Shown here in pieces: positions 34,159 through 44,202 of a stretch of 64,000 nucleotides of DNA (positions are counted from its first letter, which is position 1; the number at the start of each line of letters is the position of its first letter). The notes below the pieces were generated by a model, which saw only the letters and a program-made list of their open reading frames with translations, made no database searches and was not told where the DNA came from. Source of the stretch: Martinezella tropici (GTDB lineage Bacteria; Pseudomonadota; Alphaproteobacteria; Rhizobiales; Rhizobiaceae); NCBI RefSeq assembly GCF_008370325.1, contig NZ_VNIP01000001.1, positions 496,001 to 560,000 on the forward strand, read 5' to 3'. The position numbers and the translations under genes are program-made.

Positions 34159-34197
34159 TAGGCCCGAGAATCACCCGATTCTCGGGCCTATCCTTTT
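34159..34197 (+). terminator. Rho-independent terminator after rem
   Basis: A perfect 14-bp stem (taggcccgagaatc / gattctcgggccta) with loop ACCC is followed by TCCTTTTG. It separates rem from the late flagellar operon. Confidence 0.88.
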
Positions 34198-34393
34198 GCA
34201 CCGCGCCGGATCGTCATCACCGCGATAGGTACGTGATCCCTTACGATTTTCGCCGGCGTTGGCCGGCGATAAAGCCGCAATGCGGCGCTTGCGGATATGC
34301 TTTTCGCGATGATCGGCTTTTCGTCCTCTCAGACAGCTTCACGCAAGGCCCGCCACCTACTCTCAGTCGTATGAAGGATAACGAGGATTCCAG

Positions 34394-34723
34394 ATGAGGA
34401 ATTTCGGCAGCATGAAGACCGCTTTTGCGGAAGTGGACGCACGGGCAGCTCGTCTAGGCCCTGCTTTTGACGGCGTTGCCGGTGCCACGTCGTCTCATCC
34501 TGCCGGCGCGGCAGGGGCGGGCGTCTTGCATGTTCAGGCTGCCGGTCCCGATCTCCGCAGCCACGGTGTTCGTGTATCCCAGTCTGCTTGCAGATGGTCG
34601 TTCCCGGTTGGCTCAGGCGGCCATCCATGCCGTGCCAACGATAATCTGATGAACTTCGCCGGCCTCGCTCTGACAGGCTATTCCGACACTTCCGGCGCGC
34701 CATCGGCCATCCTGCGGCGCTAA
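34394..34723 (+). pseudogene. flgE remnant: 109-codon in-frame fragment of the hook gene
   Basis: This ORF sits exactly where rhizobia carry flgE (about 400 codons). Its first 31 residues follow the FlgE N-terminus without gaps (MRNFGSMKTAF, then ARAARLG and D-VAGA). Residues about 82-106 match the FlgE D1 segment (NLMNFAGLALTGYS, then SGAPSAIL). Most of the D1/D2 domains and the whole C-terminal D0 helix are missing, so it cannot make a hook. The frame is open, and GAGG lies 8 bases before the ATG, so it may still be translated. Either an intact flgE exists elsewhere or the strain lacks a hook. The alternative that this is a functional small protein is open. Confidence 0.6.
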
Positions 34724-34747
34724 AACGAATAGGGTATCGAGTCAGTC

Positions 34748-36238
34748 ATGTCGCTCACAACAGCTCTCAATAACGCGCAGGCAATATTCAACAATACCGG
34801 CACGCAGAGCAGTGTCGTGTCGAACAATATCGCCAATGCCAGCAACACGAATTATTCGCGTCGACAGGCGGTGGTGACCACCGACATGGCCGGCGCCCAG
34901 GTGGTGAAGATCGACCGCAGCAGCGAGCCGGCGCTGCAGAAGGCCTATCTCAGCTCTTCGTCATCGGATTCGGCACAGCAGCTGCTTCTGAGCGCCTACA
35001 GCAATCTTCAGTCGGCTACGCTCGGCGGAAACGACAATGAAATCGCGCCGGCGACCCTTCTTTCGGCATTCCAGAAGGCGATGCAGACCTATTCCGGTTC
35101 TCCGTCCAGCACCACGGCGGCGCAGTCGGCGATCAACGCGGCCCAGAGCCTAGTCACGTCGCTGAACAATGCGACGACCTCCGTGCAGAACGCACGAACC
35201 GATGCCGACAAGCAAATCAGCTCTGACGTCGATTCGCTGAACAGCCTGCTGAAGCAGTTCCAGGAAGCAAACGATACGGTGAAATCGGCAACGACGACCG
35301 CCGGGCCGACGTCCAGCGCCCTTGCCGATGCCCTCGATCAGCGCGATTCGATCCTGAACCAGATCTCGAAGATTGTCGGCGTGACGACGGTGACGCGCGA
35401 CAACAACGATATGGCGCTCTATACCACGAGCGGAACGACCCTGTTCGAAACCATTCCGCGCACGGTGACGTTTCAGCCGACAAATTCCTATACGGCAAGC
35501 ACGGTCGGCAACAATGTCTATATCGACGGCGTTGCGCTGACCCCAGGCCAGAGTGCGAACACCACAGCACAGGGCAGCCTCCAGGCGGCGCTGCAGGTCA
35601 GGGACGATGCCGCGCCGACCTATCAGAAGCAGCTCGATGAGATCGCGCGCGGCCTGGTGACGACGTTCGCGGAAACGAATAGTAATCCCGCAAAGCCGAC
35701 TCTACCCGGCCTGTTTACCTGGAGCGGCGGCAGCGTTCCGACCGGTGCTACCGTGGTCACAGGCCTGGCCGGCTCGATAACCGTTAATCCAAAGTTAATC
35801 ACGTCTCAAGGCGGCGATCCGACATTGCTGCGTGATGGTGGTATTAACAACAATGCCGCGACTGGAGAGACGGGTTACACGAAGAACACCAGCGGTGGCA
35901 GTGGTTATTCCACCCAGCTGGATGCCTTTATCACTGCCATGAATACGAAGATGGATTTCGATGCCACGGCCGGCTCCGATACCAAGGCCAGCCTCATGGA
36001 TTATGCATCGAGTTCCATCGGCTGGCTCGAAGGGCAGCGCAGCACGGCAACGACCGCGGCCGAGAACACATCCGCGGCACTATCGCGCTCTTCTGGCGCT
36101 TATTCGAATGCGACCGGCGTCAACCTCGACGAAGAACTGACGCTGATGATGGATATCGAGCAGTCCTACAAGGCTGGAACGAAGATATTGAACGCTGTCA
36201 ATGAGATGCTTCAATCGGTACTGGATATTGCGAGCTAA
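34748..36238 (+). CDS. flgK: Flagellar hook-filament junction protein FlgK (HAP1)
   Basis: FlgK is the first hook-associated protein and joins the hook to the filament. The protein has 496 residues. The N-terminal VVSNNIANASNTNYSRRQAV motif and the C-terminal NLDEELTLMMDIEQSYKAGT motif are both present, so it is complete. It starts 24 bases after the flgE remnant and 3 bases separate it from flgL. Confidence 0.95.
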   Translation: MSLTTALNNAQAIFNNTGTQSSVVSNNIANASNTNYSRRQAVVTTDMAGAQVVKIDRSSEPALQKAYLSSSSSDSAQQLLLSAYSNLQSATLGGNDNEIAPATLLSAFQKAMQTYSGSPSSTTAAQSAINAAQSLVTSLNNATTSVQNARTDADKQISSDVDSLNSLLKQFQEANDTVKSATTTAGPTSSALADALDQRDSILNQISKIVGVTTVTRDNNDMALYTTSGTTLFETIPRTVTFQPTNSYTASTVGNNVYIDGVALTPGQSANTTAQGSLQAALQVRDDAAPTYQKQLDEIARGLVTTFAETNSNPAKPTLPGLFTWSGGSVPTGATVVTGLAGSITVNPKLITSQGGDPTLLRDGGINNNAATGETGYTKNTSGGSGYSTQLDAFITAMNTKMDFDATAGSDTKASLMDYASSSIGWLEGQRSTATTAAENTSAALSRSSGAYSNATGVNLDEELTLMMDIEQSYKAGTKILNAVNEMLQSVLDIAS

Positions 36239-36241
36239 GCC

Positions 36242-37294
36242 ATGAAACTTTCTTTCATTTCGAGCACGGCCATTCAGAACGCCATGCGTCAGACGATCCG
36301 TCAGGCGCAGAATGAGATGACCAGCGCTTCCACAGAAGCAACCACGGGCGTTTATGCCGACATCGGGGTCTCGTTGGGCAGCAGTACATCGCTCAGCGTG
36401 AACCTGACACGGGAAGTATCGCGTATCGACTCCATTCTCAGCAGCAATTCCATTGCAAATCAGCGCATGACCTCATCCCAGACCGCGTTGAGCGATATGG
36501 GCAGCCAGGCGCAGAAGCTGATGGATCAGCTGGTGGCCCTGCGCGGCAATACGGATGGAAGCAGCGTAGCGCTGACCCAGTCGACTGCGACTTCCACCCT
36601 TTCGAGCGTCATTGCTTCCGCCAATACGATGGTCAATGGCGAATATCTTTTCGCCGGCACCAATACCGATGTTCAGCCGATGACGGATAACTCCGCCGCG
36701 ACGAATACGGCAATTCAGACCGCGCTCACCGCGTATATGGCCGCTCAGACCCCGCCCGTAACATCGACAAGCAATCTGACGGGCGCCCAGATGAAGGACT
36801 TCATCACGACAAAGGTCGAGCCCATGTTCACCTCCGATACCAGCTGGGCAAGCTGGTCGAGCGCATCAGACCAGAATATGACGAGCCGCATCAGCAATTC
36901 GGAAGTGGTGGAGACATCGACGAATTCGAATTCCTCCGGCATTCGCTATCTGGCGCTTGCAACCAGCGTCACCAATGCGCTGATGAAGACGACGCCGGCC
37001 CTGAGTTCGGATGCGCTGAATGCGGTGACCGATCAGGCCATCAGCTATTCGCGCCAGGCGGTCGACGGCTTGAACAGCCAGGCAAGCCAGCTCGGCCTGT
37101 CGCAGTCGCGCCTCTCGGATGCGAACACGACGCTGAATGCCCAGAAGACCATTCTCAATACCAGCCTGGGCGATCTGACGGGCGTAGATCCTTATGAAGC
37201 GTCGACCAAGGTCAACAGCCTCGAGACGCAGCTCCAGACTGCTTACACCATTGTTTCAAAGATCCAGCAGCTTAGCCTTGTAAATTACCTTTGA
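36242..37294 (+). CDS. flgL: Flagellar hook-filament junction protein FlgL (HAP3)
   Basis: FlgL is the second junction protein and is flagellin-like. The protein has 350 residues. It has a flagellin-type N-terminal helical region (IQNAMRQTIRQAQNEMTSAS) and a C-terminal region ending in TAYTIVSKIQQLSLVNYL. FlaF follows after 37 bases, so it lies in the flgK-flgL-flaF-flbT-flgD transcript. Confidence 0.94.
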   Translation: MKLSFISSTAIQNAMRQTIRQAQNEMTSASTEATTGVYADIGVSLGSSTSLSVNLTREVSRIDSILSSNSIANQRMTSSQTALSDMGSQAQKLMDQLVALRGNTDGSSVALTQSTATSTLSSVIASANTMVNGEYLFAGTNTDVQPMTDNSAATNTAIQTALTAYMAAQTPPVTSTSNLTGAQMKDFITTKVEPMFTSDTSWASWSSASDQNMTSRISNSEVVETSTNSNSSGIRYLALATSVTNALMKTTPALSSDALNAVTDQAISYSRQAVDGLNSQASQLGLSQSRLSDANTTLNAQKTILNTSLGDLTGVDPYEASTKVNSLETQLQTAYTIVSKIQQLSLVNYL

Positions 37295-37331
37295 TGATCA
37301 AAGGGAAGGAATGACCAGGAAGGATGCGTGA

Positions 37332-37679
37332 ATGTATCAGTTCTCATATGCGGAAGTCATGCAGGATGCGGTGGCCGACGCCAAGGAAAGAGAACGGCAA
37401 GTTCTGGACCGGTCGATAGCTCTCCTCTCCGCGGCCCGTGATGCGGGGAAATACGGCCGCGAAGCGATCGAGGCGCTTTTCTATACGCGGCGCGTATGGG
37501 TCAGCTTCGTGGAGGACCTCAAAAGTCCGGAGAACCAGCTCAATGTCGAACTACGTGCCAACCTCATCTCGATCGCCATCTGGATTTTGAAGGAATGCGA
37601 TCGAATCCGGCGGCGTCAGTCGGAAAATTATCAAGGCATCATCGATGTCACCACCATCATCAGGGATGGACTTAAATGA
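37332..37679 (+). CDS. flaF: Flagellin synthesis activator FlaF
   Basis: FlaF is an alphaproteobacterial regulator required for flagellin synthesis and secretion; it works against FlbT in Caulobacter and binds flagellin. The protein has 115 residues and starts [20 protein letters not shown]. It is all helical and complete. The stop overlaps the flbT start by 4 bases. Confidence 0.93.
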   Translation: MYQFSYAEVMQDAVADAKERERQVLDRSIALLSAARDAGKYGREAIEALFYTRRVWVSFVEDLKSPENQLNVELRANLISIAIWILKECDRIRRRQSENYQGIIDVTTIIRDGLK

Positions 37680-38128
37680 AAAGTACGCTTCGCATATCGC
37701 TCAAAGCCGGGGAAAAGATCTTTATCAACGGGGCCGTCCTGCGCGTCGATCGCAAGGTCGCCCTGGAATTCCTGAATGATGTGACATTCCTGCTTGAGAA
37801 CCACGTGCTCCAGCCCGAAGACGCGACGACGCCTTTGCGTCAGCTCTACTTCATCGCGCAGATGATCCTCGTCAATCCGGAGGGCAAGGAGCAGTCGACG
37901 ACCATGTTCCGTAAGTCGATCGTCATGCTGCTTTCGTGCTTCCACAACGAGGAAGTGCTGGCCGAGCTGAAGCGTATCGATGGCCTCGTTGCGACTGGGC
38001 GCGCTTTCGACGCGTTGAAGGCGATCCGCGGCCTCTACCCGATTGAGGACAATATTCTGAACAATCAGGAAATGCCGGCGGCGACGATCGAGCATATCCG
38101 CCGGGAGATCGCTCCATGGCAGCGGTAG
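37676..38128 (+). CDS. flbT: Flagellin mRNA regulator FlbT
   Basis: FlbT binds the 5' leader of flagellin mRNA and controls its stability and translation in Caulobacter; in other alphaproteobacteria it can act positively. The protein has 150 residues. It begins [20 protein letters not shown] and has the full family length. It overlaps flaF (4 bases) and flgD (13 bases). The shared flagellin leaders in this window are candidate targets. Confidence 0.94.
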   Translation: MKSTLRISLKAGEKIFINGAVLRVDRKVALEFLNDVTFLLENHVLQPEDATTPLRQLYFIAQMILVNPEGKEQSTTMFRKSIVMLLSCFHNEEVLAELKRIDGLVATGRAFDALKAIRGLYPIEDNILNNQEMPAATIEHIRREIAPWQR

Positions 38129-38604
38129 ACGCCGTTACAGGCACGAACAGCAGCTCCTCGAAAACAGCCGCAACTGCTGCCACAAGCGCTACCCTGAACT
38201 ATGATAACTTCCTGCAGCTTCTCATCGCACAGATGAAAAACCAGGATCCGACGAGCCCGATGGACGCCAGCCAGCAGATTTCTCAGCTGGCGAGCTTCTC
38301 CCAGGTCGAGCAGCAGATCCAGACGAATTCGCATCTGGAAACCGTGTTGCAGAACCAGTGGATCTCGCAGGCGTCCGACTATATCGGCAAGCAGATCATG
38401 AGTGCCGACGGCAAGACCACGGGCACCATCAAGGAAGTTACCGTCTATTCGGACGGTGTCATCGCGCAGACCAATGCCGGCGACAAGATCCTGATCCAGG
38501 CTGGCGTGACGATCGCTCCTGCGGGTACGACCATTGATACGCCGCCCGCTTCGACGGATACTGGCAACAGCGATTCGTCGAACACGGATTCGACCGGCAG
38601 CTAA
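38116..38604 (+). CDS. flgD: Hook cap / scaffolding protein FlgD
   Basis: FlgD caps the growing hook. The protein has 162 residues. The conserved N-terminal region [20 protein letters not shown] and the following Q-rich segment ([14 protein letters not shown]) are present. The C-terminal Ig/FnIII-like domains of enteric FlgD are largely absent, which is normal for rhizobia. The start overlaps flbT by 13 bases. Confidence 0.93.
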   Translation: MAAVDAVTGTNSSSSKTAATAATSATLNYDNFLQLLIAQMKNQDPTSPMDASQQISQLASFSQVEQQIQTNSHLETVLQNQWISQASDYIGKQIMSADGKTTGTIKEVTVYSDGVIAQTNAGDKILIQAGVTIAPAGTTIDTPPASTDTGNSDSSNTDSTGS

Positions 38605-38636
38605 TGAGTAGCTGCTGAACAGAGGATGACGTTGCC

Positions 38637-38903
38637 ATGAATGAAGCCGATGCGTTGGATATCTTCCAGGCGGCAATCTGGACGGTGCTCGTGGCTTCCG
38701 GTCCGGCGGTTCTCGCCGCCATGGTCGTTGGTCTGGTGATTGCCTTGATCCAGGCATTGACTCAGGTGCAGGAGGCGACGCTGACCTTCGTGCCGAAGAT
38801 CGTTGCCGTCATGGTGACGATTGGCGTCACGGCTCCCTTCGTCGGCTCGCAGATTTCGATCTTCACCAATCTCGTCTTCTCGAGAATCCAGTCTGGATTC
38901 TAA
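38637..38903 (+). CDS. fliQ: Flagellar export gate protein FliQ
   Basis: FliQ is a small two-helix membrane protein of the export pore, with FliP and FliR. The protein has 88 residues and two hydrophobic helices around the family motif (ALIQALTQVQEATLTFVPKI). It lies 32 bases after flgD and 150 bases before flhA. Confidence 0.95.
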   Translation: MNEADALDIFQAAIWTVLVASGPAVLAAMVVGLVIALIQALTQVQEATLTFVPKIVAVMVTIGVTAPFVGSQISIFTNLVFSRIQSGF

Positions 38904-39053
38904 ACATCTGGTCCGATGGTCGAAACGGCTTTCGGATCATGCGCCTTGCCGGCGCAAGCCATGCTCGCGCAAGCTTCGACTTCTAAAACTCGGTTCCAAT
39001 AGGCAGGCGGGTCAGCCGTTTGCCTCCTCTCATGAAGAGACGGAAACCGGTCG

Positions 39054-41141
39054 ATGGCACAACCACCCGCATTAGCACTCCCAAAAGCCAATCCCAGCGT
39101 TCGTGATATCGGGTTCGCCCTCGGTATCATGGTCATCCTGTGCGTGCTGTTCCTGCCGATTCCGCCGTTTCTGATCGACCTTGGGCTCGCCTTCTCGATC
39201 GCGCTTTCGGTGCTGATCCTCATGGTGGCTTTGTGGATCAAGAAGCCGCTGGAGTTCTCGTCCTTCCCGACCATTCTTCTGATCGCCACGATGACTCGTC
39301 TGGCGTTGAATATCGCGACGACACGCGTCATCCTTTCGCATGGCTATGAAGGGCATAACGCGGCCGGTGGCGTCATCGCGGGCTTTTCCAGCCTGGTGAT
39401 GTCGGGCGATTTCGTCATCGGTCTGATCGTCTTCATGATCCTTATCACCATCAATTTTATCGTCATCACCAAGGGCGCGACGCGTATCGCGGAAGTCGGC
39501 GCGCGCTTCACGCTCGATGCCATCCCCGGCAAGCAAATGGCGATCGATGCCGATCTTTCGGCCGGCCTGATTGATGAAAAGGAGGCACAGCGCCGCCGTC
39601 GCGAGCTGGAAGAGGAAAGCTCATTCTTCGGCGCGATGGACGGTGCCTCGAAATTCGTACGCGGCGACGCGGTTGCCGGCCTTCTGATCACCTGCATCAA
39701 TATCTTCGGCGGCATCATCATCGGCTATTTCCGTCACAGCATGCCCATCGGCCAGGCTGCGGACGTTTTCGTGAAGCTCTCCGTCGGTGACGGTCTGGTG
39801 TCCCAGATGCCGGCGCTCATCGTCTCTCTCGCCGCAGGCCTCCTTGTTTCGCGCGGCGGCACGGCCGGTTCAACCGACCAGGCCGTCGTCAATCAGCTGA
39901 GCGGCTACCCGCGTGCGCTCGCCGTCTCGGCGGTCCTCATGGGCATCCTCGCCGTCATGCCCGGCATGCCCTTCCTGCCTTTCGTGTTCCTCGGCGGCCT
40001 GATGGCGGCCGGCGCCTGGTTCATCCCGCGTCAGATCGAGGCCGAAAACAAGCTTCGCCGCGATGCCGAAGAGCAGAAGGTGATGCAGACGAAGGAGATG
40101 GAGAAGGATTCGGTCAAGTCGGTTCTGAAGACCGCCGAGATCGAACTCGCCCTCGGCAAGATCGTTTCCACCCGCCTGCTCGGCGCCCATCAGGAGCTTG
40201 CCTTCCGTGTCGGCAAGATGCGCAAGAAATTCGCGACGCAATACGGCTTCGTCGTGCCTGAAATCAAGGTGATCGACGACATGGCGATCGCCGACAAATC
40301 ATATCAGATCCGCATCCACGGCACGACGATCGCCTCCAACATGCTGCGCGTCGGCGAAGTGCTCGTTGTCACCGGCTCGGGTCGCAAGCCGACCGTACCC
40401 GGGGACGAGATTCGCGAACCCGCTTTCGGCATGCCCGCCGTTTCCGTTCTCGAGGCCTTCACCGATGATCTGAAGCGCGAGGGCTTCCAGCCGATCGACA
40501 ACGTGTCCGTCGTGCTCACCCATATGAGCGAAGTCATTCGCAACAACTTGCCGGCACTGCTGTCCTATAAGGACGTGAAGATCCTGATCGAGCGTCTCGA
40601 TCCCGAATATAAGAAGCTCGCCGACGAGATCTGCTCGTCGCACATGTCCTATTCCGGCCTGCAGGCGGTGCTGAAGCTGCTGCTCGCCGAGCGTGTCTCG
40701 ATCCGCAACCTGCATCTCATCCTTGAAGCGGTCGCCGAACTCGCGCCGCATGTGCGCAAGACGGAACAGATCGTCGAACACGTGCGCGTCCGCATGGCAC
40801 AGCAGCTCTGCGGCGACCTGGCCGACAATGGCGTGCTGCGCGTCCTGCGTCTTGGCAGCAAATGGGACCTGATCTTCCATCAGGCGCTGAAGCGCGACCA
40901 GAAGGGCGAGATCGTCGAATTCGACATCGATCCGCGCAGCCTGGAGGAATTCAGCGAGCAGGCGGGCAAAGTTATCCGTGAATACATGGATCGCGGCATG
41001 CCCTTCGTTCTTGTCACATCGCCGGAAACGCGCTCCTATGTGCGCATGATCATCGAACGCCTGTTCGCGACCCTTCCGGTCCTGTCGCATGTGGAGCTGG
41101 CCAAGGGGATCGAGATCAAGATTCTAGGTTCGATTTCATGA
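39054..41141 (+). CDS. flhA: Flagellar export gate protein FlhA
   Basis: FlhA is the large export gate subunit and docks substrates and chaperones in the cytoplasm. The protein has 695 residues with eight membrane segments in the first ~330. The FHIPEP-type signature region lies near [17 protein letters not shown] and [18 protein letters not shown]. The four-subdomain cytoplasmic part ends in [15 protein letters not shown]. It overlaps fliR by 4 bases. Confidence 0.96.
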   Translation: MAQPPALALPKANPSVRDIGFALGIMVILCVLFLPIPPFLIDLGLAFSIALSVLILMVALWIKKPLEFSSFPTILLIATMTRLALNIATTRVILSHGYEGHNAAGGVIAGFSSLVMSGDFVIGLIVFMILITINFIVITKGATRIAEVGARFTLDAIPGKQMAIDADLSAGLIDEKEAQRRRRELEEESSFFGAMDGASKFVRGDAVAGLLITCINIFGGIIIGYFRHSMPIGQAADVFVKLSVGDGLVSQMPALIVSLAAGLLVSRGGTAGSTDQAVVNQLSGYPRALAVSAVLMGILAVMPGMPFLPFVFLGGLMAAGAWFIPRQIEAENKLRRDAEEQKVMQTKEMEKDSVKSVLKTAEIELALGKIVSTRLLGAHQELAFRVGKMRKKFATQYGFVVPEIKVIDDMAIADKSYQIRIHGTTIASNMLRVGEVLVVTGSGRKPTVPGDEIREPAFGMPAVSVLEAFTDDLKREGFQPIDNVSVVLTHMSEVIRNNLPALLSYKDVKILIERLDPEYKKLADEICSSHMSYSGLQAVLKLLLAERVSIRNLHLILEAVAELAPHVRKTEQIVEHVRVRMAQQLCGDLADNGVLRVLRLGSKWDLIFHQALKRDQKGEIVEFDIDPRSLEEFSEQAGKVIREYMDRGMPFVLVTSPETRSYVRMIIERLFATLPVLSHVELAKGIEIKILGSIS

Positions 41142-41890
41142 TAACAGACCCGCAGGGGACCATTCTGGCGCTGTTCGTCGCCTTCTGCCGCATCGGCGGC
41201 TGCATGATGGTCCTCCCGGGATTTTCATCGGGTCGTATCCCGACGCAGATCAGGCTGCTTCTTTCCGTGGCCCTGTCGATGGCGATTTTGCCGTTGCTCT
41301 GGAACACGATCTATCCTCAGGTGTCGAAGGGCGACGCGAGCTTCATCGGCCTCATCTTCACTGAAACGGTCATCGGGTTGATGTATGGCATGATGGCGCG
41401 GATCTATACGCTGGGCCTGCAATTCGCCGGCGCGAGCATATCGATGCTGATCGGCTTCAACGCACCCGGCGGTGCCGATATCGTCGAGGAATCAAGCGAG
41501 ACGTCGCTCACGAGCCTCATCAGCTTTTGCGGGCTGATGATGCTCTTCATCCTCGATTTTCATCACTATATCCTGCAGGCGCTGGTCGATTCCTATTCCG
41601 TCGTACCTCTCGGCGGTCATATCGAGCCGCGTGCCGCTTTGATCTCGATCACGGATACGCTGGAAACCACCTTCTTCATCATGCTGCGGCTGGCGAGCCC
41701 CTTCCTGCTCTATGGCCTGATGTTCCAGATTTCGATCGGCTTCATCAACAAGCTCGCGCCGCAGATTCCGATCTATTTCATTTCCACGCCATATCTGCTG
41801 ATGGGAGGGCTGTTCATGCTCTATCTCAGCATCGCGGCATTGGTCAGCCAGTTTTCCAGTGCGTTTCTCACGGTCTTCAATGGGCATTAG
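41138..41890 (+). CDS. fliR: Flagellar export gate protein FliR
   Basis: FliR completes the FliP-FliQ-FliR export pore. The protein has 250 residues with six hydrophobic segments and the family motif [20 protein letters not shown]. It is translationally coupled to flhA through an ATGA overlap. Confidence 0.95.
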   Translation: MITDPQGTILALFVAFCRIGGCMMVLPGFSSGRIPTQIRLLLSVALSMAILPLLWNTIYPQVSKGDASFIGLIFTETVIGLMYGMMARIYTLGLQFAGASISMLIGFNAPGGADIVEESSETSLTSLISFCGLMMLFILDFHHYILQALVDSYSVVPLGGHIEPRAALISITDTLETTFFIMLRLASPFLLYGLMFQISIGFINKLAPQIPIYFISTPYLLMGGLFMLYLSIAALVSQFSSAFLTVFNGH

Positions 41891-41956
41891 CCCACCAAGT
41901 GGACGAGGCCTGATTCGGGCAGAGCCGGCAAAATGCAGCCGGCGGGTAGGTAGACG

Positions 41957-42376
41957 ATGGCGGAAAAAAACCGGTCTGAAAAACTGAAGCGCCTGATCGC
42001 GGTGCAACGCCACCTGGAGCGGATAGCGGAAAACGAGCTGGCCGATACGACCCGTCAGCGCGCGGAGGTCACCGAATCGATGGAGCGGGTCATGGTGGCG
42101 ATCGGCTCGATCGATCCCGTGCATATGGCATTCTCGATCCACTATGCCGAGCGTTACGGCCGTCTGATGATCCGGGATCAGCAGCTGGAAAGCATCCAGA
42201 CGCTCATCCAGATGAAGGTCCAGCAGGAGCGCACCAAGGCCGACCGGCTCGAAGAGCACATGCAGGATGCCCGCGAGCTCGAAATGCGAGAGGCCGAGGA
42301 CAATGCGGTCTACGACATCATCGATCAGCGCTTCGCAGCCGCAACGCCAGCCTCCAGCAAGGTTCAAAAACCATAA
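41957..42376 (+). CDS. FliJ-like coiled-coil protein (candidate)
   Basis: This 139-residue, highly charged protein is predicted to be almost entirely helical, with coiled-coil character throughout (LKRLIAVQRHLERIAENELA, VQQERTKADRLEEHMQDARE). FliJ, which joins FliI to FlhA, has this size and character. No other fliJ occurs in the window. S. meliloti carries a hypothetical gene at this place after fliR. The assignment is by structure and context only. Confidence 0.6.
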   Translation: MAEKNRSEKLKRLIAVQRHLERIAENELADTTRQRAEVTESMERVMVAIGSIDPVHMAFSIHYAERYGRLMIRDQQLESIQTLIQMKVQQERTKADRLEEHMQDARELEMREAEDNAVYDIIDQRFAAATPASSKVQKP

Positions 42377-42505
42377 TCGCCGCGATCATGGAACAGGATG
42401 CGCATCGTTGGGTTGCCGGCCTGTTCTGAAGTTTTGATTCGGTGCCCTGATTCGATTGCCGCCCTGCGCGGCTTCAGGGTGTGCGATAGCAGAAGGAGAC
42501 GTGAC

Positions 42506-43102
42506 GTGGCTATTTCGCCTCCGAGTGATTTGGTCCTCGATGTCGTCAAGGCCGCCAATCCGGCCGATGTCGAGGCCGCGCAGGCCAAGCTTGCCGCCAA
42601 CCGGGCCGCTTTTGCCGCCACCAGCCTCGCCGAGAACGGCAACGGCTTCGGCGCGACGGTGGATGCGATGAACAGCGCGGCCACCCAGGCAGGCCTCGCC
42701 AATGCCAACACGCATGTGGCGGGAACGAAGGTGCCGCAGCCCTATCGCAAGTTCGAGGCCATGGTGCTGCAGATTTTCGTGAAGAACATGCTGCCGAGCA
42801 GCGAGACGCTCTATGGCAAGGGTTCGGCCGGCGAGATCTGGAAAGGCATGATGGCCGAGCAGCTGGGCAATACGCTCGCCAAGAACGGCGGCGTTGGCAT
42901 TGCCGAAAAGATGTATCAGGAACAGGTCGACAAGATGCGCAACACCGGCGCCGTCCATGCCGCGACCGATGAAAACGACAAGAAAATGGCTCTGAGCGCG
43001 ATTACCGATTTTCAGCGCAAAGCGCTCGCCGCCGCGGATGCCGATAATGACGGCAATGCCAGCATCACCAATCAGAATAATTTGACGTCCCAGAAAGCAT
43101 GA
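42506..43102 (+). CDS. Rod-binding protein FlgJ-like (no muramidase domain)
   Basis: GTG 42506 after AAGGAG gives 198 residues. The conserved rod-binding segment is visible (YRKFEAMVLQIFVKNMLPSS, then GEIWKGMMAEQLGNTLAKNG), matching the N-terminal domain of FlgJ. The C-terminal muramidase domain of enteric FlgJ is absent, and the separate transglycosylase at 32.5 kb may supply it. A longer in-frame start lacks a ribosome site. The stop overlaps the next gene by 4 bases. Confidence 0.8.
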   Translation: MAISPPSDLVLDVVKAANPADVEAAQAKLAANRAAFAATSLAENGNGFGATVDAMNSAATQAGLANANTHVAGTKVPQPYRKFEAMVLQIFVKNMLPSSETLYGKGSAGEIWKGMMAEQLGNTLAKNGGVGIAEKMYQEQVDKMRNTGAVHAATDENDKKMALSAITDFQRKALAAADADNDGNASITNQNNLTSQKA

Positions 43103-43485
43103 GCGAGGTAGCAAACATGGAAATGATGTCGCAGGACTATCGGATCAAGTCTGTCCTTGGCCGCCTGGAGATGATTATCGACAATGAGAACAACCGGATC
43201 GGCACCGACCCGGAATTCGATCTCAAGGTATCGAATGCTCACAAGAGCCGTTGCCTCTATGAATTGTCGATGCTGTTTCGCGATACCGATCCGGCCGATC
43301 TTGCCGCCACCCATATCGGGCAGCTGCACGATCTGAAGAAAAAGCTGGTTCTGAACGCCCGCCGGGTCGAGGCTCACCTCGAGGCCGTGCGCGCCGTTGC
43401 CGACATTCTGAAGAATGCGGTGCAGAATGCCGATGCGGACGGCACCTATTCGCAGGAGCAATTCCGCGTCCGTGAGGCCGGATGA
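43099..43485 (+). CDS. Small helical flagellar-cluster protein (FlgN-like candidate)
   Basis: The 128-residue protein is helical and has the size of FlgN-type chaperones for FlgK and FlgL. A direct motif match is not clear (RLEMIIDNENNRIGTDPEFD, LHDLKKKLVLNARRVEAHLE). It overlaps both neighbours by 4 bases. The position after the rod-binding gene and the presence of flgK/flgL upstream make a chaperone role reasonable but unproven. Confidence 0.55.
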   Translation: MSEVANMEMMSQDYRIKSVLGRLEMIIDNENNRIGTDPEFDLKVSNAHKSRCLYELSMLFRDTDPADLAATHIGQLHDLKKKLVLNARRVEAHLEAVRAVADILKNAVQNADADGTYSQEQFRVREAG

Positions 43486-44009
43486 TCAAGCTCGCTCTCA
43501 CCGGCCTGTGGGTCTGCGCCGTGACATTGGCCTCGGTCTATTTCTCGGTGCAGGTGGCGACAGCGCCCGCAATCAGTCCTGACGACGCCAAGAAGGCGCA
43601 GCAGGAACTGATCAAGGGCGAATCGATCAATGTCCCCGTCATCGCCAATGGCCAGGTGACCGGCTACTTCCTGACCCGCATCTCCTTCATGATGGAGAAG
43701 GGCAAGGCGAATGCGCTTCAGATACCCCTGCCGGAACTGACGACGGATGAGCTCTTTTCGCTGCTGATCGGCAACAAGGTGATCGACATTGCGCACACGC
43801 AGAACTTTGACGTCGCCGCCTTCCGCAGCGACCTGAAGAAGCGGATGAACGAGCGGCTCGGCGGCGATTATGTCGCCGACGTGCTGATCGAACAGCTCGA
43901 TTATCTCTCCAAGGAAGAAACCCATGGCGGGGAGAGCATCGGCAAGAAAACGGTCAAGCCCGTCAAGATCGTGCAGGATGCGGCGAAGGATAAGGTGCCG
44001 CTGGAGTAA
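43482..44009 (+). CDS. Membrane-anchored flagellar-cluster protein of unknown function
   Basis: The 175-residue protein has an N-terminal signal-anchor (LALTGLWVCAVTLASVYFSV) and a periplasmic domain with predicted alternating strands and helices (NVPVIANGQVTGYFLTRISF). It is the last gene of the late flagellar block and overlaps its upstream neighbour by 4 bases. A similar gene ends the cluster in S. meliloti. The shape recalls FliL-like periplasmic domains, but I cannot confirm this. Confidence 0.65.
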   Translation: MIKLALTGLWVCAVTLASVYFSVQVATAPAISPDDAKKAQQELIKGESINVPVIANGQVTGYFLTRISFMMEKGKANALQIPLPELTTDELFSLLIGNKVIDIAHTQNFDVAAFRSDLKKRMNERLGGDYVADVLIEQLDYLSKEETHGGESIGKKTVKPVKIVQDAAKDKVPLE

Positions 44010-44055
44010 TGATGTCCTGGCTCCGCGCGATACCACTCCATTCCAAGGCGGCAAA

Positions 44056-44073
44056 GCCGGGCTCCGGCCCGGC
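44056..44073 (+). terminator. Hairpin after the late flagellar block
   Basis: GCCGGGC and GCCCGGC form a perfect 7-bp stem with loop TCCG, 47 bases after the last flagellar stop codon. No T run follows, so termination here would be inefficient or Rho-assisted. Confidence 0.35.
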
Positions 44074-44102
44074 GATACATTAATGAATCCTTGATGGTTT
44101 CC

Positions 44103-44144
44103 GATAAATCCCACTTTCCATCCTAACGGAACGTTGGATTTATC
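44103..44144. promoter_or_regulatory. Inverted repeat upstream of the WecG-type gene
   Basis: GATAAATCC (44103-44111) and GGATTTATC (44136-44144) are perfect 9-bp arms separated by 24 bases, about 60-100 bases before the glycosyltransferase start. A/T-rich TTATAA follows. This could be a regulator site in the promoter region of the polysaccharide pair. Confidence 0.35.
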
Positions 44145-44202
44145 TTGTTATAAACACCTCCCAGTGACGCCTCAGTCGCCGCACCGATAAACGGTGGGGC
44201 GC

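Noticed and set aside
34251..34268. Hairpin CGCCGGC-GTTG-GCCGGCG before the flgE remnant
   Set aside because: Short GC-rich stem without T run; a clear terminator already lies just upstream, so its role cannot be judged.
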